Assembly (NCBI GenBank): GCA_963921195.1
Contig: OY992536.1
Span: 236,628,023-236,692,022 of the forward strand
Reading direction: 5' to 3'
Source: Pegoplata infirma
Lineage: Eukaryota; Arthropoda; Insecta; Diptera; Anthomyiidae
DNA length: 64,000 bases
The translations under genes and the position numbers were made by a program. Shown piece after piece: positions 46,230 through 57,850 of the stretch (its first letter is position 1; every line of letters begins with the position of its first letter). The notes under the pieces were generated by a model. The model had not been told where the DNA came from. It saw nothing but the letters and a program-made list of their open reading frames with translations, and did not search any database.

Positions 46230-46390
46230 CGTTAACCGTGTAAAAATGGATTAGATCTTGTCAGATCTGCTTTTATCTGATAATATATGATTGCATCTGA
46301 TTGTATATAATTATATCTGATTAGATATAATTAAATGTCAATTTTGTGGGAATGTTGACCAAATCCGAGATATAATTAGATCTCGATTTT
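46230..46390. repeat. word-rich block (word ATCTGATTAGATATAATTA)
   Basis: ATCTGATTATATAT-like words repeat about eight times, starting from TCAGATCTGC and ending AATTAGATCTCG. The two ends are roughly inverted around GATCT. Confidence 0.5.
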
Positions 46391-46689
46391 TCGAACAGTC
46401 ACTTCAGTTTTTTTATTTTTTTTGAAAGAAATCTTTTTTTTTTTTTTTGTAGTGAGAAGAAAATTGTTAAATAAATAACCATCGTACGCATTAAATTGTA
46501 TAGTCCATATGTAGGGTACATAAAAACTTTTTTGTTTTTAATTGTATAGTTAAAATTGTGATTGGGTTTTCTTTGCTTTATTTTAGCGGATATGCTAATA
46601 ATGTTGGTGTTGCTTATCATTAATGAGCTGATAAGCAGTTTAGTTTGAAGTGGTCTTATTTATTTGTTGAAAAATGTGTTTATTTCCAG
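46391..46689. other. AT-rich DNA, no gene seen
   Basis: Minus-strand frame 46399-46620 is a lysine-rich product of A/T tracts. Confidence 0.4.
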
Positions 46690-46868
46690 AGAGTAAAGAA
46701 AGAACAGAGGTACCATCAGAAAAAAACTGGGATAAACCCAAACTGCGAACTATGATTATATTGAGATTTTTACCATATTTTTATCAATAGAACCTCGAGG
46801 CAATCGTAATTCGCAATTTTGGTTTCTCCAAGTTTTCTCTAATGGTACCTCTGTTTTTTCTTTACTCT
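46690..46868. mobile_element. 179-bp MITE-like inverted repeat
   Basis: AGAGTAAAGAAAGAACAGAG, then GTACCATCAGA, is mirrored by TCTAATGGTAC and CTCTGTTTTTTCTTTACTCT ending at 46868 (about 40-bp arms). CAAACTGCGAACTATGATTA and AATCGTAATTCGCAATTTTG inside are also roughly inverted. The same not-quite-palindromic words (AAGTTGCGAACG, AAATTGCGAAAAC) recur at 46980-47010. Confidence 0.65.
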
Positions 46869-47039
46869 ACGGTATTTTACAGCATTAAGCAATAAATTAT
46901 TTGAATTACATAATTGAAGTACGAAAAATGATTTTGATTTGGAGAATGCCTCACGGCTCCAACGAAACAACTTTAACCTAAAGTTGCGAACGCTGTAAAT
47001 TGCGAAAACTGTAAATTATGAATCTGGGGTGCCCCACTA
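46869..47039. other. AT-rich DNA
   Basis: No gene seen. Contains GTTGCGAAC / ATTGCGAAAACTG words echoing the MITE-like repeat at 46690. Confidence 0.35.
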
Positions 47040-47380
47040 CTATATTTTGAAGAAAATCGAAATTTTCGCTAGAGCCGTTTTTAAATTGTGGCAGTGTTGA
47101 CCAATTTGGAAAATTTCAATGAAAATTTTAGAGTTTTGAAAAATGAAAAAATAAAAAAATAAAATATTGAGATACATTTATTTTGGCATGCCCAATACAA
47201 ATATCAAAAAAATTCTGACATCGTTCGATCGGTTTTCGAGATATCGCCATTTGAAATTTGTTCATAAATTTCCAAAAATGGCAGTTTTTCCACACATTCA
47301 AGAAATTTTAAAACAAAAAATCTAAAATTTTTTTCTACTACTATTTCATAGATTCAATTAGAGTATAGATGTTTTATTTG
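47040..47380. repeat. fragment of the 48.2-49.7 kb foldback family
   Basis: GGTTTTCGAGATATCGCCAT, ATACAAATATCAAAAAAATT and GAAAAATGAAAAAATAAAAA occur in the order seen at 48960-49140. The fragment ends where a mini-me-like repeat starts at 47381. Confidence 0.55.
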
Positions 47381-48225
47381 TATACCATCCACTCTAGTGA
47401 TAGAGGGTATATAAGTTTGTCATTCCGTTTGTAACACATCGAAATATTGGTCTAGGACCCCATAAAGTATACATATTCATGATCCTCGATCGATTTTAAG
47501 TCGATCTGGCGATGTCCGTCCGTTTGTCCGTCCGTAGAAAACACGCTAACTTATGAAAGAGTTTTTTAACATGATAATGTTTTTAGGCTGGTGTCTAATT
47601 TTAAAAAAGTTGCAGGACGCCACCTCAGTTTGACTATATAAGCTAACAATTAACGAAAAAGAAAACAAGAATTATTGTTTTCATTTTCTTAAAACAAAAA
47701 ATTTTAATAACTTGGGTTTGTAACTTGGATAAAAATTTTGGGTTCATTAAATTTTTTTAACATAATTTTGTTTTTCGTGAAAAGAAATTTTTTTTTTTTG
47801 CATAAAAATTTTCCATTTGTTTATCAAATCTACATAAAACAAGTGAGAGTGGTATATTCTTGGATGCCGAATCCTTTATACTCTCCAAAATGTAAAAACA
47901 TTTTTTTGCACTTATTTTTGCACTCACTTACGAAATGTACAGCTCTTTTGGGTTTATAATATCCTCGACTGATATTTCAATACGTTTTGCATGGAAAAGC
48001 AAAGTAATTTATCATTATTTTTTCTAAAAAATCTTTGTTTTGGCAAGTACACCCAAATCTTTCGCAAAACATTATCATGATTTAATGTTTTGGGCAAGAG
48101 TACAAAATTCGCCGGCATTTTTTCAGATTGGTATTGCAATCCATCCAAATCGGTCCAGTGGTTCAAAAGTTATGAGCAAAGAGTAAATTTCGCCAAGGGT
48201 TTTTAGTTTTTTTTTTTTAAATGAC
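47381..48225. repeat. mini-me-like repeat (type A, inverted), interrupted
   Basis: TATACCATCCACTCTAGTGA, AGGGTATATAAGTTTGTCAT, AATATTGGTCTAGGACCCCA, a TA tract, CGATCGATTTTAAGTCGATC and a short GTCCGTCC tract (47514-47535) form the inverse of the distal half of the 19745 copy. After AACACGCTAACTTATGAAAG it is interrupted, and resumes near 48130 with TTGGTATTGCAATCCATCCA and GGTTCAAAAGTTATGAGCAA. The insert contains a short inverted repeat, CATGATAATGTTTT at 47570-47583 and its inverse at 48066-48079, possibly the ends of a 510-bp element. Confidence 0.65.
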
Positions 48226-48237
48226 AATACTTTGTGT

Positions 48238-49725
48238 ACATTAGGGTATAACTTTTTGAATTTTTTGCAAATATCAAAAAGTTCATCCCATAGTCGTATA
48301 GGCCATGAAAAAATATTTAGAAACGATGTCTTACTTTTTCGCGATCGTTAAAAAAGTTCACGCACCAAACGCGATGAAGTTTTGAATATTAGTTTTTCTT
48401 TTTTATTAAGGAAATTACAAGTTTGGGATTTGTAATTTCCTTAATAAAAAAACAAAATCTCATCAGTTGAATGAAGGGCGCAAAAAATCGCGATATTATG
48501 AAGCTATTTTGCGGGTTTTTTAAATTTGCTAAATTTTAGTGTCAAGTGATAGGCAGTGGAATGGCATTTTTCTGTATAGCAAAATTTTTTCTTCTCCGAT
48601 TTTCAAAGTCCGGGCATTTTTTTATTCTACTAGGCCTAAATCTCATGTGGTACCAATTTGAGGTCAATCGGATTAAATTAACCCGTGGCGCCCGGCGGTC
48701 AAAGTTTCGGATTTTTTAAAAATTAAAAAAAAAAAATAATAAATATATCTTTCGACACATCATAATTGTTAATTTTGATGTGCTGAGTCCGAATATCAAA
48801 AAAAAAAATTAAAATCGGTCGAACAGTTTTCGAGATATCGCTAGAGATATTCCGCCGACCCTTTTGTAGAGCTTGAGACAATCTTTCATTTAAAACTAAT
48901 TTGAGCCAAATTCGGTCATTTTAACCCGTGGCGCCCTTTAATTAAAGTTTTGGACTTTTCGAAAATTTCCACCAATATTTTGGGTTTTTGAAAATGAAAA
49001 AATAAAAAAAAAAATATCTTGCGATACATTATTTTTAATAATTTTAGCATGCTGAATACAAATATCAAAAAATTTATAAAATTGGTCAACCGGTTTTCGA
49101 GATATCGCCATTTAAAATTTGTTAAAAAAATTGCAAAATGGGCGGGTTTTAAAAAAAAACTCTAAAAATTTCTTTATTTTAACCCTTTCATAGAACTTGA
49201 TACAATCTTTCATTTAAGCTTAATTTGAGCCAAATCCGATCATTTGAACCCGTGGCACCCTTCGATCAAAGTTTAGGGTTTTTGTAAAAAGTTTCTGTAA
49301 AGCCTAAACTTTGATCGATGAGCGCCACGGCTTAAAATGATCGGACTTGGCTCAAATTAGTTTTAAACGAAAGATTGTGTCAAGCTATACAAAAGGGTCG
49401 GCGGAATGAAACTTTTTTTAAAAAATTTCTTGAACGTAGGAAAAAACCGCCATTTTTTGCAAATTTCAAATAGCGATATCTCGAAAACTGTTCGATCGAT
49501 TTTAATTTTTTTTATATTGCTGTTCAACAAAAAAATATGAGGTTTCGCAAGGCACTTTATTTTTAATTTTCAAAAATCCAAAATTTTTTTCGCCGGGCGC
49601 TACGGGTTAATTTAATCCGATTGGCCTCAAATTTGTAACACATAACTTTTAGGACTAGTAGAATACAAATTTGCTCGGTCGCTTTTGAAAACCAAAAGTG
49701 AAAGAAAAAAATGTCACTCTAATGT
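48238..49725. mobile_element. 1.5-kb complex foldback element
   Basis: The outer ends CATTAGGGTATAACTTTT (48238) and, inverted, CATTAGAGTGACATTTTT (near 49725) are similar. The arms 48638-48965 and 49292-49668 are long inverted copies sharing CAATCGGATTAAATTAACCC, ACAGTTTTCGAGATATCGCT, TCCGCCGACCCTTTTGTA and AAAACTAATTTGAGCCAA. The centre has further direct copies of the GAGCCAAATCCG / CCCGTGGC module. A local hairpin (TTATTAAGGAAATTACAA and inverse, 48404-48451) lies in the left flank. No coding frame. It resembles an element that grew by internal duplication. Confidence 0.6.
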
Positions 49726-50701
49726 GGTTTATAACTTTATTTTCAAAGTTTGCATTCAAACATCCGCCCTCTATATGACAGCGACAGTTTTAAAATAATT
49801 TTAATTTAACATTATTAACATGAAATTTTAAACAACTGCAAAACATAAACGTTTTAGAATCTGTAACTAAAGAAAAATCTGTTTAACTGTAGTCAACAAA
49901 CTGTTAAAACATACATAATTACGTTTTTGTACAAAAAATATACACCTGTCATTCGTTGAACGGCAAGTGTTTTATAAATAAATGCCCAAAAACGAAAGTG
50001 TCCATCAATGCAATCTTACTTGGTTGGGTAATGCACAGAGGGTTGAAATGTACCAAAAGTCTGGATAAATTCAAAAGCTGAACTTAATCCTTCACACTGC
50101 GTTACTTTAAATTTTTCTTTTTTTTAAGCATTTTATGTATGCCGCCCAAACTTAAAACCTTTGATGACCCCTAGGGAAATTTGACACAAAAAATATTCGT
50201 AAAACATTTTAACCCTTTAAATGCACGTTTTAGTGGACTTCTTTGGCAGATTTTGAAGAAAAAAGACTAAAACTACCACTTAAAATGAGTGATAAAGAGT
50301 TAATATGTTCTTAGAAATAGTTTTAAAACTTTGCTAGCCGCCCATCAAGTACTCAGTGTACTACATTCACTACTATTTATAGTAAAATGTAATAAAAGAA
50401 TATAATATGAGTGCATCATATAGAAAAGTAGCGTTTTTTGTTAACAAAAACTCATTATATGTGCTAGTCCCTATGAAACTACTAAGGGTAAAACAGAATT
50501 ACATAGTTATTATATGAATACTATGCTAATTTTAATGAAAATGTACTTATATAGTTAGTATGAGTATGTATATTGGGGTGGGACGAAAAATGGCTTCGTA
50601 GAATTTTTTCAAGTGCGGAGAAAATAATGATTCCTTTTTGTCTAAAAACTCAATATTTAAAATTTTAGCCAAATCAATAAATTTTTGTTTCATATTTTTT
50701 A
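49726..50701. other. AT-rich DNA, no gene seen
   Basis: TTGGGGTGGGACGAAAAATGG near 50573 looks like a transposon terminus by its shape but has no visible partner. The sequence then runs into the retrotransposon at about 50720. Confidence 0.35.
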
Positions 50702-51517
50702 TTGTTGTTTATCATTGTTTTTTGGAACCTGGCACTGAATTCAATGCTGCTATCTCTAGAAGCACGTGGTTGTCATGTTGTCGCATATGCTGACGATGTC
50801 GCGATAGCGGTAAAGGGGAAGCATCTGCCAACATTGAGGGACATTCTTCAGGGTTCTCTGAAAGATCTGTCTAAGTGGGCAAGAGACTGTGGTCTGTGAG
50901 TTAATCCAAGTTAAACAGAGCTTGTTTGCAAGGAAAAGTAAGCTTTTGATCCTATTTCTCTGGACGGCACTGAAATCACATTCCCAGATGGAGCCAAATA
51001 TCTTGGAGTATTTCTAGATAGGAAGTTGAATTTCAGGCGTAATATTGAGGAACGGGTGAGAAAAGCAACGATTGCTTTATATTCAAGCAAAAGGGCCATT
51101 GGAAAACGATGGGGTTGTAGCCCTCAAGTCGTTCATTGGATCTATACAGCAGTGGTGCGTACAATTCTGCTGTATGGAATCATTGTCTGGTGGCCTGCTT
51201 TAGAAACAAGAGCGAACTGTGTCTTTATCACGAAGGTACAGAGAATGGCGTCGATGTGCATCACTGGTGCTCTTCGTACTACACCTACGGCTGCATTAGA
51301 AATCCTTCTTCACCTGATACCATTGGACATATTGGGTAAGCAGTATGCGGCTACATCGGCAATTCGTCTTAATAGCACGCTGCAATGGAGGAGCAGAGAT
51401 TGTGGCCATAGCGCGATCTTGAAGAAGATAACAACACCACAAAATGTGGACTGTGCTCCTTCCATGAGCCTTTTTGAGCGCCACTTTACCACTATGATAC
51501 CATCCAGGGAGTCTTAG
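50702..51517 (+). pseudogene. LOA/R1-like retrotransposon ORF2: reverse transcriptase C-terminal half, broken
   Basis: Family-like sequence starts at FWNLALNSMLLSLEARG. The catalytic box reads VVAYADDVAIAV, with YADD intact. Then come WARDCGL and, after three in-frame stops between 50897 and 50940, ISLDGTEITFPDGAKYLGVF, LDRKLNFRRNIEERVRKA and a thumb region with VVRTILLYGIIVWWPAL, VQRMASMCITGALRTTPTAA. All upstream RT motifs (fingers and first palm motifs, over a kilobase) are absent. The fragment lies in the same orientation as the endonuclease part about 5 kb upstream and could be the other end of the same copy after a deletion and insertions, or a second copy. Confidence 0.85.
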
Positions 51518-51537
51518 ATAGGGGACATTCCGGAAAG

Positions 51538-51963
51538 TGGAGTTATTTTTACACAGATAGATCGAGGCTGCACGAACAAGTAGGCTTTGGAGTCTATTCG
51601 GAAGAGCTTGGATTGAGCCTGGCTCGAAGATTGCCAGATCATTGCAGTGTTTACCACGCAGAGATGCTGGCAATAAAGGAAGTGGCTGACTGGTTGAGCT
51701 GCAATGTCTTGTCTACAATTGCAGTCAACATCTATTCTGACAGTCAAACCGCGGTCAAGTCCCTTGATTCAATGATTCTGAAAACAAGATCTGCCCTTAA
51801 CTGCCGCACGTCTTTAAATGAGATGGCCAAGCAGTTGAAAATATGACTCATATGGGTCCCAGGGCACAGAGACATTCCAGGGAATTGCAAAGCCGATGAG
51901 CTTGCAAGACTAGGATCTATCTTACAGGTTCCAACAGAATTGGAATGTGTTGGTATGTCTTAG
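51538..51963 (+). pseudogene. LOA/R1-like retrotransposon ORF2: RNase H domain, broken
   Basis: In a frame shifted relative to the RT part: FYTDRSRLHEQVGFGVYSEE, LPDHCSVYHAEMLAIKEVAD, VNIYSDSQTAVKSL, then an in-frame TGA at 51844 and WVPGHRDIPGNCKADELAR. The D (YTD), E (HAEMLAIKE), D (YSDSQ) and distal D (KADELAR) residues of RNase HI are all present. RNase H downstream of RT is found in the I, R1 and LOA groups and absent from Jockey. The Helitron-like element begins 36 bp after the end of recognisable sequence, so it probably landed in the retrotransposon's 3' part. Confidence 0.85.
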
Positions 51964-52017
51964 AGTTGTCAATTATTCGCCTTTCAACTTTGTTCGAATC
52001 TATATATATAAAAGAGT

Positions 52018-52061
52018 GTGGTGACTGACTGACTGATTGACTGACTGACTGACTGATTGGC
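52018..52061 (+). repeat. (GACT)n tract at Helitron 5' end
   Basis: GACTGACTGACTGATTGACT-type run just inside the left end. The second copy has the same tract at 58858-58900 with a different unit variant (GACTTACT). Confidence 0.8.
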
Positions 52062-52099
52062 AATAATCATCGCCCAGCCCAAACCGCTGAAGCTAGAGA

Positions 52100-55000
52100 C
52101 TTGAAATTTGGAATGTAGGTTCGGCTCCCGACAAAACCACCCACTAAGAAGGGATTTTTGGAAATTCCGATTCTAAGGGGGGCAAAAGGGGGAAAATAGG
52201 GCCCTTTGGGGGATTTTGTATCATTTGAACTAATAGTCCTAGAAACTTCAAATTTTAACTCTAGGATCCTCTCGCGGAAATAAAATTTCGGAATTTTTTT
52301 TTTTTGAAAATTCCGCCTCCAAGGGGGGAAAAGGGGGAAAATAGGGCAAATTGGTACATTTTTTATATTCTAAACAAATGGTCCCAGAAACTTGAAATTT
52401 GAAGTCTAGCACCCTCTCGCGGAAATAACATTTTGGAAAAAGTAATATTTTGAAAATTCCGTTTCTAAGGTGGGGGGGGGGGGAGGGGGAAAATAGGGCA
52501 AGTTGGTACATTTTGTATCTTCTGAACTAATGGTCCTACAATCTTGAAATTTTGAATATAGGATACTTTCGCGGAAATAACATTTTGAAAAAAGTACTTT
52601 TTTGAAAATCTGGTTTTAGGGGGGACAAAAAGGGGGAAAATAGGGCAATTTGGTGAATTTTGAACTAATGGTCCTAGAAACTAGATATTTGAACTATAGT
52701 ATCCTCTCGGGAAAAAAAATTTTTTACTAAAATTTTTTCACTCAAAATTTTTTTTTTTTTACAAATTTTTTTCACTCAAAATTTTTTTACTCAAAATTTT
52801 TTTTCACTCAAAATTTTTTTTTACTCAAATTTTTTTTCACTCAAAAAAATTTGTTTTCACTCAAATTTTTTTTTTCACTCAAAATTTTTTTTCACTCAAA
52901 AATTTTTTTTTACAATTTTTTTTTTACTCAAATTTTTTTTTACTCAAAATTTTTTTTACTCATTTTTTTTAACAAAAATTTTTTTCACTCAATTGTATTT
53001 TATTCTTCAGTTTTTTTACTCATTTTTTTTAATTAAATTTTTTACTTAGAAGGTGTTTTCACCCAAATTTTTTTTACTCAATTTTTTTTACTCAAAATAT
53101 TTTTCGCTTAATTTTTTGACTCAAATTTTTAACTCAATTTTTTTTATCTCATTTATTTTTTAATTTTTGGGAATTTATTGATTTAATCACTTAAATTTAG
53201 GGGGAAATAGGACAATTTTAAACATTTCGATCTTCTGAACTAATGGCTCCAGTAACCTAAAATTTGGACTATAGGATCCTCACGCGGAAATAATACTCTA
53301 AAGAAAGTATTTAAAAAAAAAATAAGAATGGGAAATGGGGAAAAAAGGGCAATTTGGTATATGTTCTATCTTCTGACCTAATGGTCCTAGAAACTTAAAG
53401 TTTGGACTATAAGATCCACTAACGGAAAAAACATTCTGAAACAAATTTTTTTTTAATTCTGATTCTATTGGGTTGAAAGGGGGAAAGTAGGAAAATTTGG
53501 TACATTTTGTATCTTCTGAACTAATGGTCCTAGAAACTTAAAAATTTGCACTATATGATCCTCTCGCGTTCTGAAGAAAGTATTTTTTGAAAATTTTTCA
53601 TTCAAATTTGGGGGGGAAATAGGACGATTTTGAACATTTTCTATATTGTGAACTAATGGTCCCAGAAACCTGAAATTTGGACTATAGGATCCTTTCGCGG
53701 AAATAATATTCTGAAGAAAGTACTTTTTTAAAAAGGCACTTCTAAGAAGGCGAAAAGGGGGAAAATTGGGCAATTTGGTACATTTTCTTTTCTCTGACCT
53801 AATGGTCCTAGAAACTTAAAGTTTGGACTATAAGAACCTCTCGCGGAAAAAAAATTCCGAAACAATTTTTTTTTTTTCAAGTCCGCTTCTAGGGTGGTAA
53901 AAAGGGGGATAATAGGACAATTTGGTACACTTTGTATGTTCTGAACTAATTTTTCCCAGAAACTTAAAAATTTTGACTATGGGATCCTTCGCGGAAATAA
54001 CATTGTGAAGAAAGTTGTATTTTGAAAATTTCTCATCTAAGGGGGAAAAAGGTGAAAGTAGGGTAATTTTGTGTCTGCTGAGCTAATGGTCGTAGATCCT
54101 TGAAATTTGGGCTGTACGATCCTCTCGCAGAAATAACTTTCTGAAAGAAGTACTTTTTGAAAATTCCGGTTTGTATCTGCTGAACAAATAGGACTGCACG
54201 ATCCTCTCGCGTGGACTGCACGATCCTCTCGCGGAAATAACATTCTAAAAAAAGTACTTTTTTGAAAATTCCGCTTTAAATTGGGAAAAAGAGGAAGGTA
54301 GGGCAATTTTGTATCTGCTGAAAATATGATCCTAGATACTTGAAATTTGGAGTGAACGAACCTCTCGCGGAAATAACATTCTAAAGGAAGTACTTTTTCA
54401 AAATTCTGGGGGGAAATCGGGAAAGCAGGGCAATTTTGAATCTGCTGAACTAATGGTCCTTAATACTTGAAATTTAAACTGTACGATCCTTTCGCGAAAA
54501 TAACATTCTTAAAGAAAAACTTTTCAAAAAATCCGCTTCTACGGGGAAAAGGGGGAAAGTAGGGCAATTTTGTACCTGCAGAACTAATGGTCCTAGATAC
54601 TTGAAATTTGAACTGTACAATCCTCTCGCGGAAATAATATTCCAAAGGAAGTATTTTTGAAAATTCCTTGGGAAAAAGGCGGTGCGTGGGGTAATTTTGA
54701 ATCTGCTGAACTCATGGTCCTAGATACTTGAAATTTTAACTGTACGATCCTCTCGCGGAAATAACATTGTTAAAGAAAAACTTTTTTAAAAATTATGCTT
54801 CTACGGGGAAAAAGGGGGAAAGTAGGGCAATTTTGTATCTGCTGAACTAATGGTCCTAGATACTTAAAATTTTAACTGTACAATCCTATCCCGAAAATAA
54901 CATTCTAAAAGAAATACATTTTTGAAAATTCGTTTTTAAAGGGGGAAAAATGGGGAAAGAAGGGCAATTTGGTAACTGCGAAACGAATGGTCCCAAAAAC

Positions 55001-57850
55001 TTGAAATTTTAACTCTACTCTCGCAACAAAAACATTTTGTAAAAAGTAATATTTTGAAAAATCCTTTTATAAGGGTGGGGTGGTGGGTAGAGGGGGTTTA
55101 ATAGGGCAATTTTGTATCTTCTGAACAAACTTGAAATTTTGAATCTGGATGCTCTCGCGGAAATTATTTTTTGAAAAATATATTTTTTTGAGAATTTTGC
55201 TTTTAAGGAGGCCCAAAAGGGGGAAAATAGGGCAATTTGCTAAACTTTAAATTAATGGTCTTAGAAACATGACATTTGGAATATGGGATCATATCGCGGC
55301 AATAACATTCTAAAAGAAGTACTTTTTTGAAAATTTCGCTTTTAAGGGGGAGAAAGGGGGAAAGTAGTGCAATTTTGTATATGCTAAAGTAATGGTCCTA
55401 GATACTTGAAAATTGGACTGTACGATCCTCCCACGGAAATAACATTCGGAAAGGAATACTTTTTTAAAAATTCCTCTCTTAAGGGGAAAAAGAGGGGAAA
55501 ATAGAGCAATTTTGAATCTGCTGAACTAATGGTCCTAAATACTTGAAAATTGGACTGTACGATCCTACCGCGGAAATAACATTCGGAAAAAAATACTTTT
55601 TTAAAAATTCTTCTTTAAGGGGGAAAAAGGGGGAAAGTAGGCCAATTTTGTATTTGCTGAACAAATAGTCCTAGATACTTGAAAATTGGACTGCACAATC
55701 CTCTCGCGGAAATAAAATTCGAATGAAGGACTTTTTGGAAAATTCCGCCTCTTAGTGGGCAATTTTGTATCTGCTGAACTAATGGTCCGGCTGACTTGAA
55801 ATTTGGACTGTACGATCTTTTCGCGAAAATAACATTCTGAAAGAAGTACTTTTTTAAATATTCCGATTTTGAGTGGGCAAAAGGGGAAAAGTAGGGCAAT
55901 TTTGTATCTGCTGAAATAATGGTCCTATATACTTGAAATTTCGACATTCTCAAGGAAGTACTTTTTTGAAAACTCTACTTTTAAGGGGGAAAAAGGGGAA
56001 GGTAGGGCAATTTTGTATCTGCTGAACTAATGGTCCTCGATACTTAAAATTTAACTGTACGATCCTCTCGCGGATATAACATTCTAAAAGAAGTACTTTT
56101 TTTAAATTCTGCTTCCACGGGGGGAAAAGGGAGAAAGTAGGGCAATTTTGAATCTGCTTAACTAATAGTCCTACATACTTGAAGTTTGGACTGTACGATC
56201 CTCTCGCGGAAAGAACATTCTAGAAGAAGTACTTTTTTGAAAGTTCTCCTTCTAAAGGGGGAAAAGGTGGAAAGTAGGCCAATTCTGTATCTGCTGAACT
56301 TATGATCCTAGGTACTTAAAATTTGAACTGTACGATCCTCTTGCGGAAAAAGTTCCGCTTCTAAGGGGGAAAAGGCGGAAAGTAGGGCAATTTTGTATCT
56401 GCTGAACTAATGGTTCTAGATACTTGAAATTTAGACTGCACGAACCTCTCTCCTGGAATTAACATTCTGAAAGAAGTACTTTTTTTTGAAAATTCCGATT
56501 TCAAGGGGGAAAACGGGGAAGGTAGGGCAATTTTGTATCTGCTGAACTAATGGTTCTAGATACTTGAAATTTGGCTGAACGATCCTCTCGCGGAAATAAC
56601 ATTCTTAAGAAAGTACTTTTCAAAATTCTGTGGGAAAAAGGGGGAAAGAAGTGCAATTTTGAATCTGCTGAACTAATGGTCCTAGATTCTTGAAATTTGA
56701 ACTGAACGATCCTTTCGCAAAAATAACATACTTAAACAACTTTTTTTAAAAATTTTACTTCTAAGGGGGAAAAAGGGGAAGTAGGGCCCTTTGGGGATTT
56801 TGTATCTTTTGAACTAATAGTTTTAGAAACTTGAAATTTGGACTCTATAATCCTGTGGAAAATAGGGCAATTTTGTATCTTCTGAACTAAAACTTTAAGT
56901 TTTGATCCTCTCGCGGAAATAATTTTTTGAAAAATACACTTTTTGAAAATTTTGGTTTTAAGGAGGGCCAAGAGGGTGAAAATAGGGCAATTTGGTAAAT
57001 TTTAAACTAATGGTCTTAAAAACATGACATTTGCAATATAGGATCATCTCGCGGAATAACATATTGAAAGAAGTACTTCTTTGAAAATTACTTTTTAAAG
57101 GGGGAAAGAAGGGCAATTTTGTATCTGCTGAACTAATGGTCCTAGATATTGAAGTTTGGACTGTACGATCCTCTCGCGGGAATAACATTCTGGAAGAAGT
57201 ACTTTTTTGGAAAAATCTGCTTCTATAAGGGGAAAAAGAGGAAAAGTAGGGTAAACTTGAAATTTGAATCCTCTTGCGGTAACAACATTCTAATGGAAGT
57301 ACTTTTTTTGAAAATTTCGCTTCTACGGGGAAAAAGGGGGAAATTAGGGCAATTTTGTATCTGCTGAACTAACGGTCCTAGATACTTGAAATTTGGAGTG
57401 TACGATCCTCTCGCGAAAAAAACATTCTGAAAGAAGTACTTTTTTGAAAATTTTGTTTTATAGGTGGAAATGGGGGAAAAGTAGGGCAATTTTGTATCTG
57501 CTGAACTAATGGTCCTAGATACTTGAATTTTTAACTGTTTTGTATCTGCTGAACTAATGGTTCTAGATACTTGAAGTTTGTACTGTACGATCCTCTAGCG
57601 GAAATAACATTCTGGAAGAAGCACTTTTTTAGTAGCTTCTAAAGGGGAAAATGGGGAAAGTAGGGCAATTTTGTATCTGCTGCATTAATGGTCCTAAATA
57701 CTTGAAATTTGGACTGTACGATCCTTTCGCGGAAATAACATTTTAAAATAAGTACTTTTATGAAAATTCTGCTTCTAATGGGGAAAAAGGGAGAAAGCAG
57801 AGATACTTAAAATTGGTACTTTACGATCCACTCGCGGAAATTACATTCTG
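52100..57850 (+). repeat. ~137-bp minisatellite array with higher-order structure
   Basis: Start-to-start spacings of the CTGCTGAACTAATGGTCC box measured by position are 118-145 bp (for example 54432, 54577, 54703, 54839; 55519, 55653, 55771, 55909). Outer units carry TCTTCTGAAC plus GTCCTAGAAACTT, inner ones CTGCTGAAC plus GTCCTAGATACTT. A rarer variant (AGGAGGCCCAAAAGG with GGTCTTAGAAACATGACATT) appears at about 55206 and again at about 56962 with similar neighbours, indicating a larger repeat of about 1.76 kb. Confidence 0.8.
52720..53165. repeat. T-rich TTTTTTTCACTCAAAATTT block within the Helitron-like element
   Basis: About 20 short units of a T run plus CACTCAAAATT or ACTCAAAATT. The second copy has a related block (59548-59840), after which the two copies realign at about 53608 and 59838, so copy 1 holds about 0.6 kb that copy 2 lacks. 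The motif resembles the GAGTGTAAAATTTT words in the type A mini-me-like repeats on the opposite strand. Confidence 0.75.

Noticed and set aside
50573..50600. Transposon terminus TTGGGGTGGGACGAAAAA
   Set aside because: No inverted partner or target-site duplication was found in the window.
52100..57850. CRISPR array
   Set aside because: Units are ~137 bp, degenerate, without constant-length repeats and unique spacers, and the context is eukaryotic.
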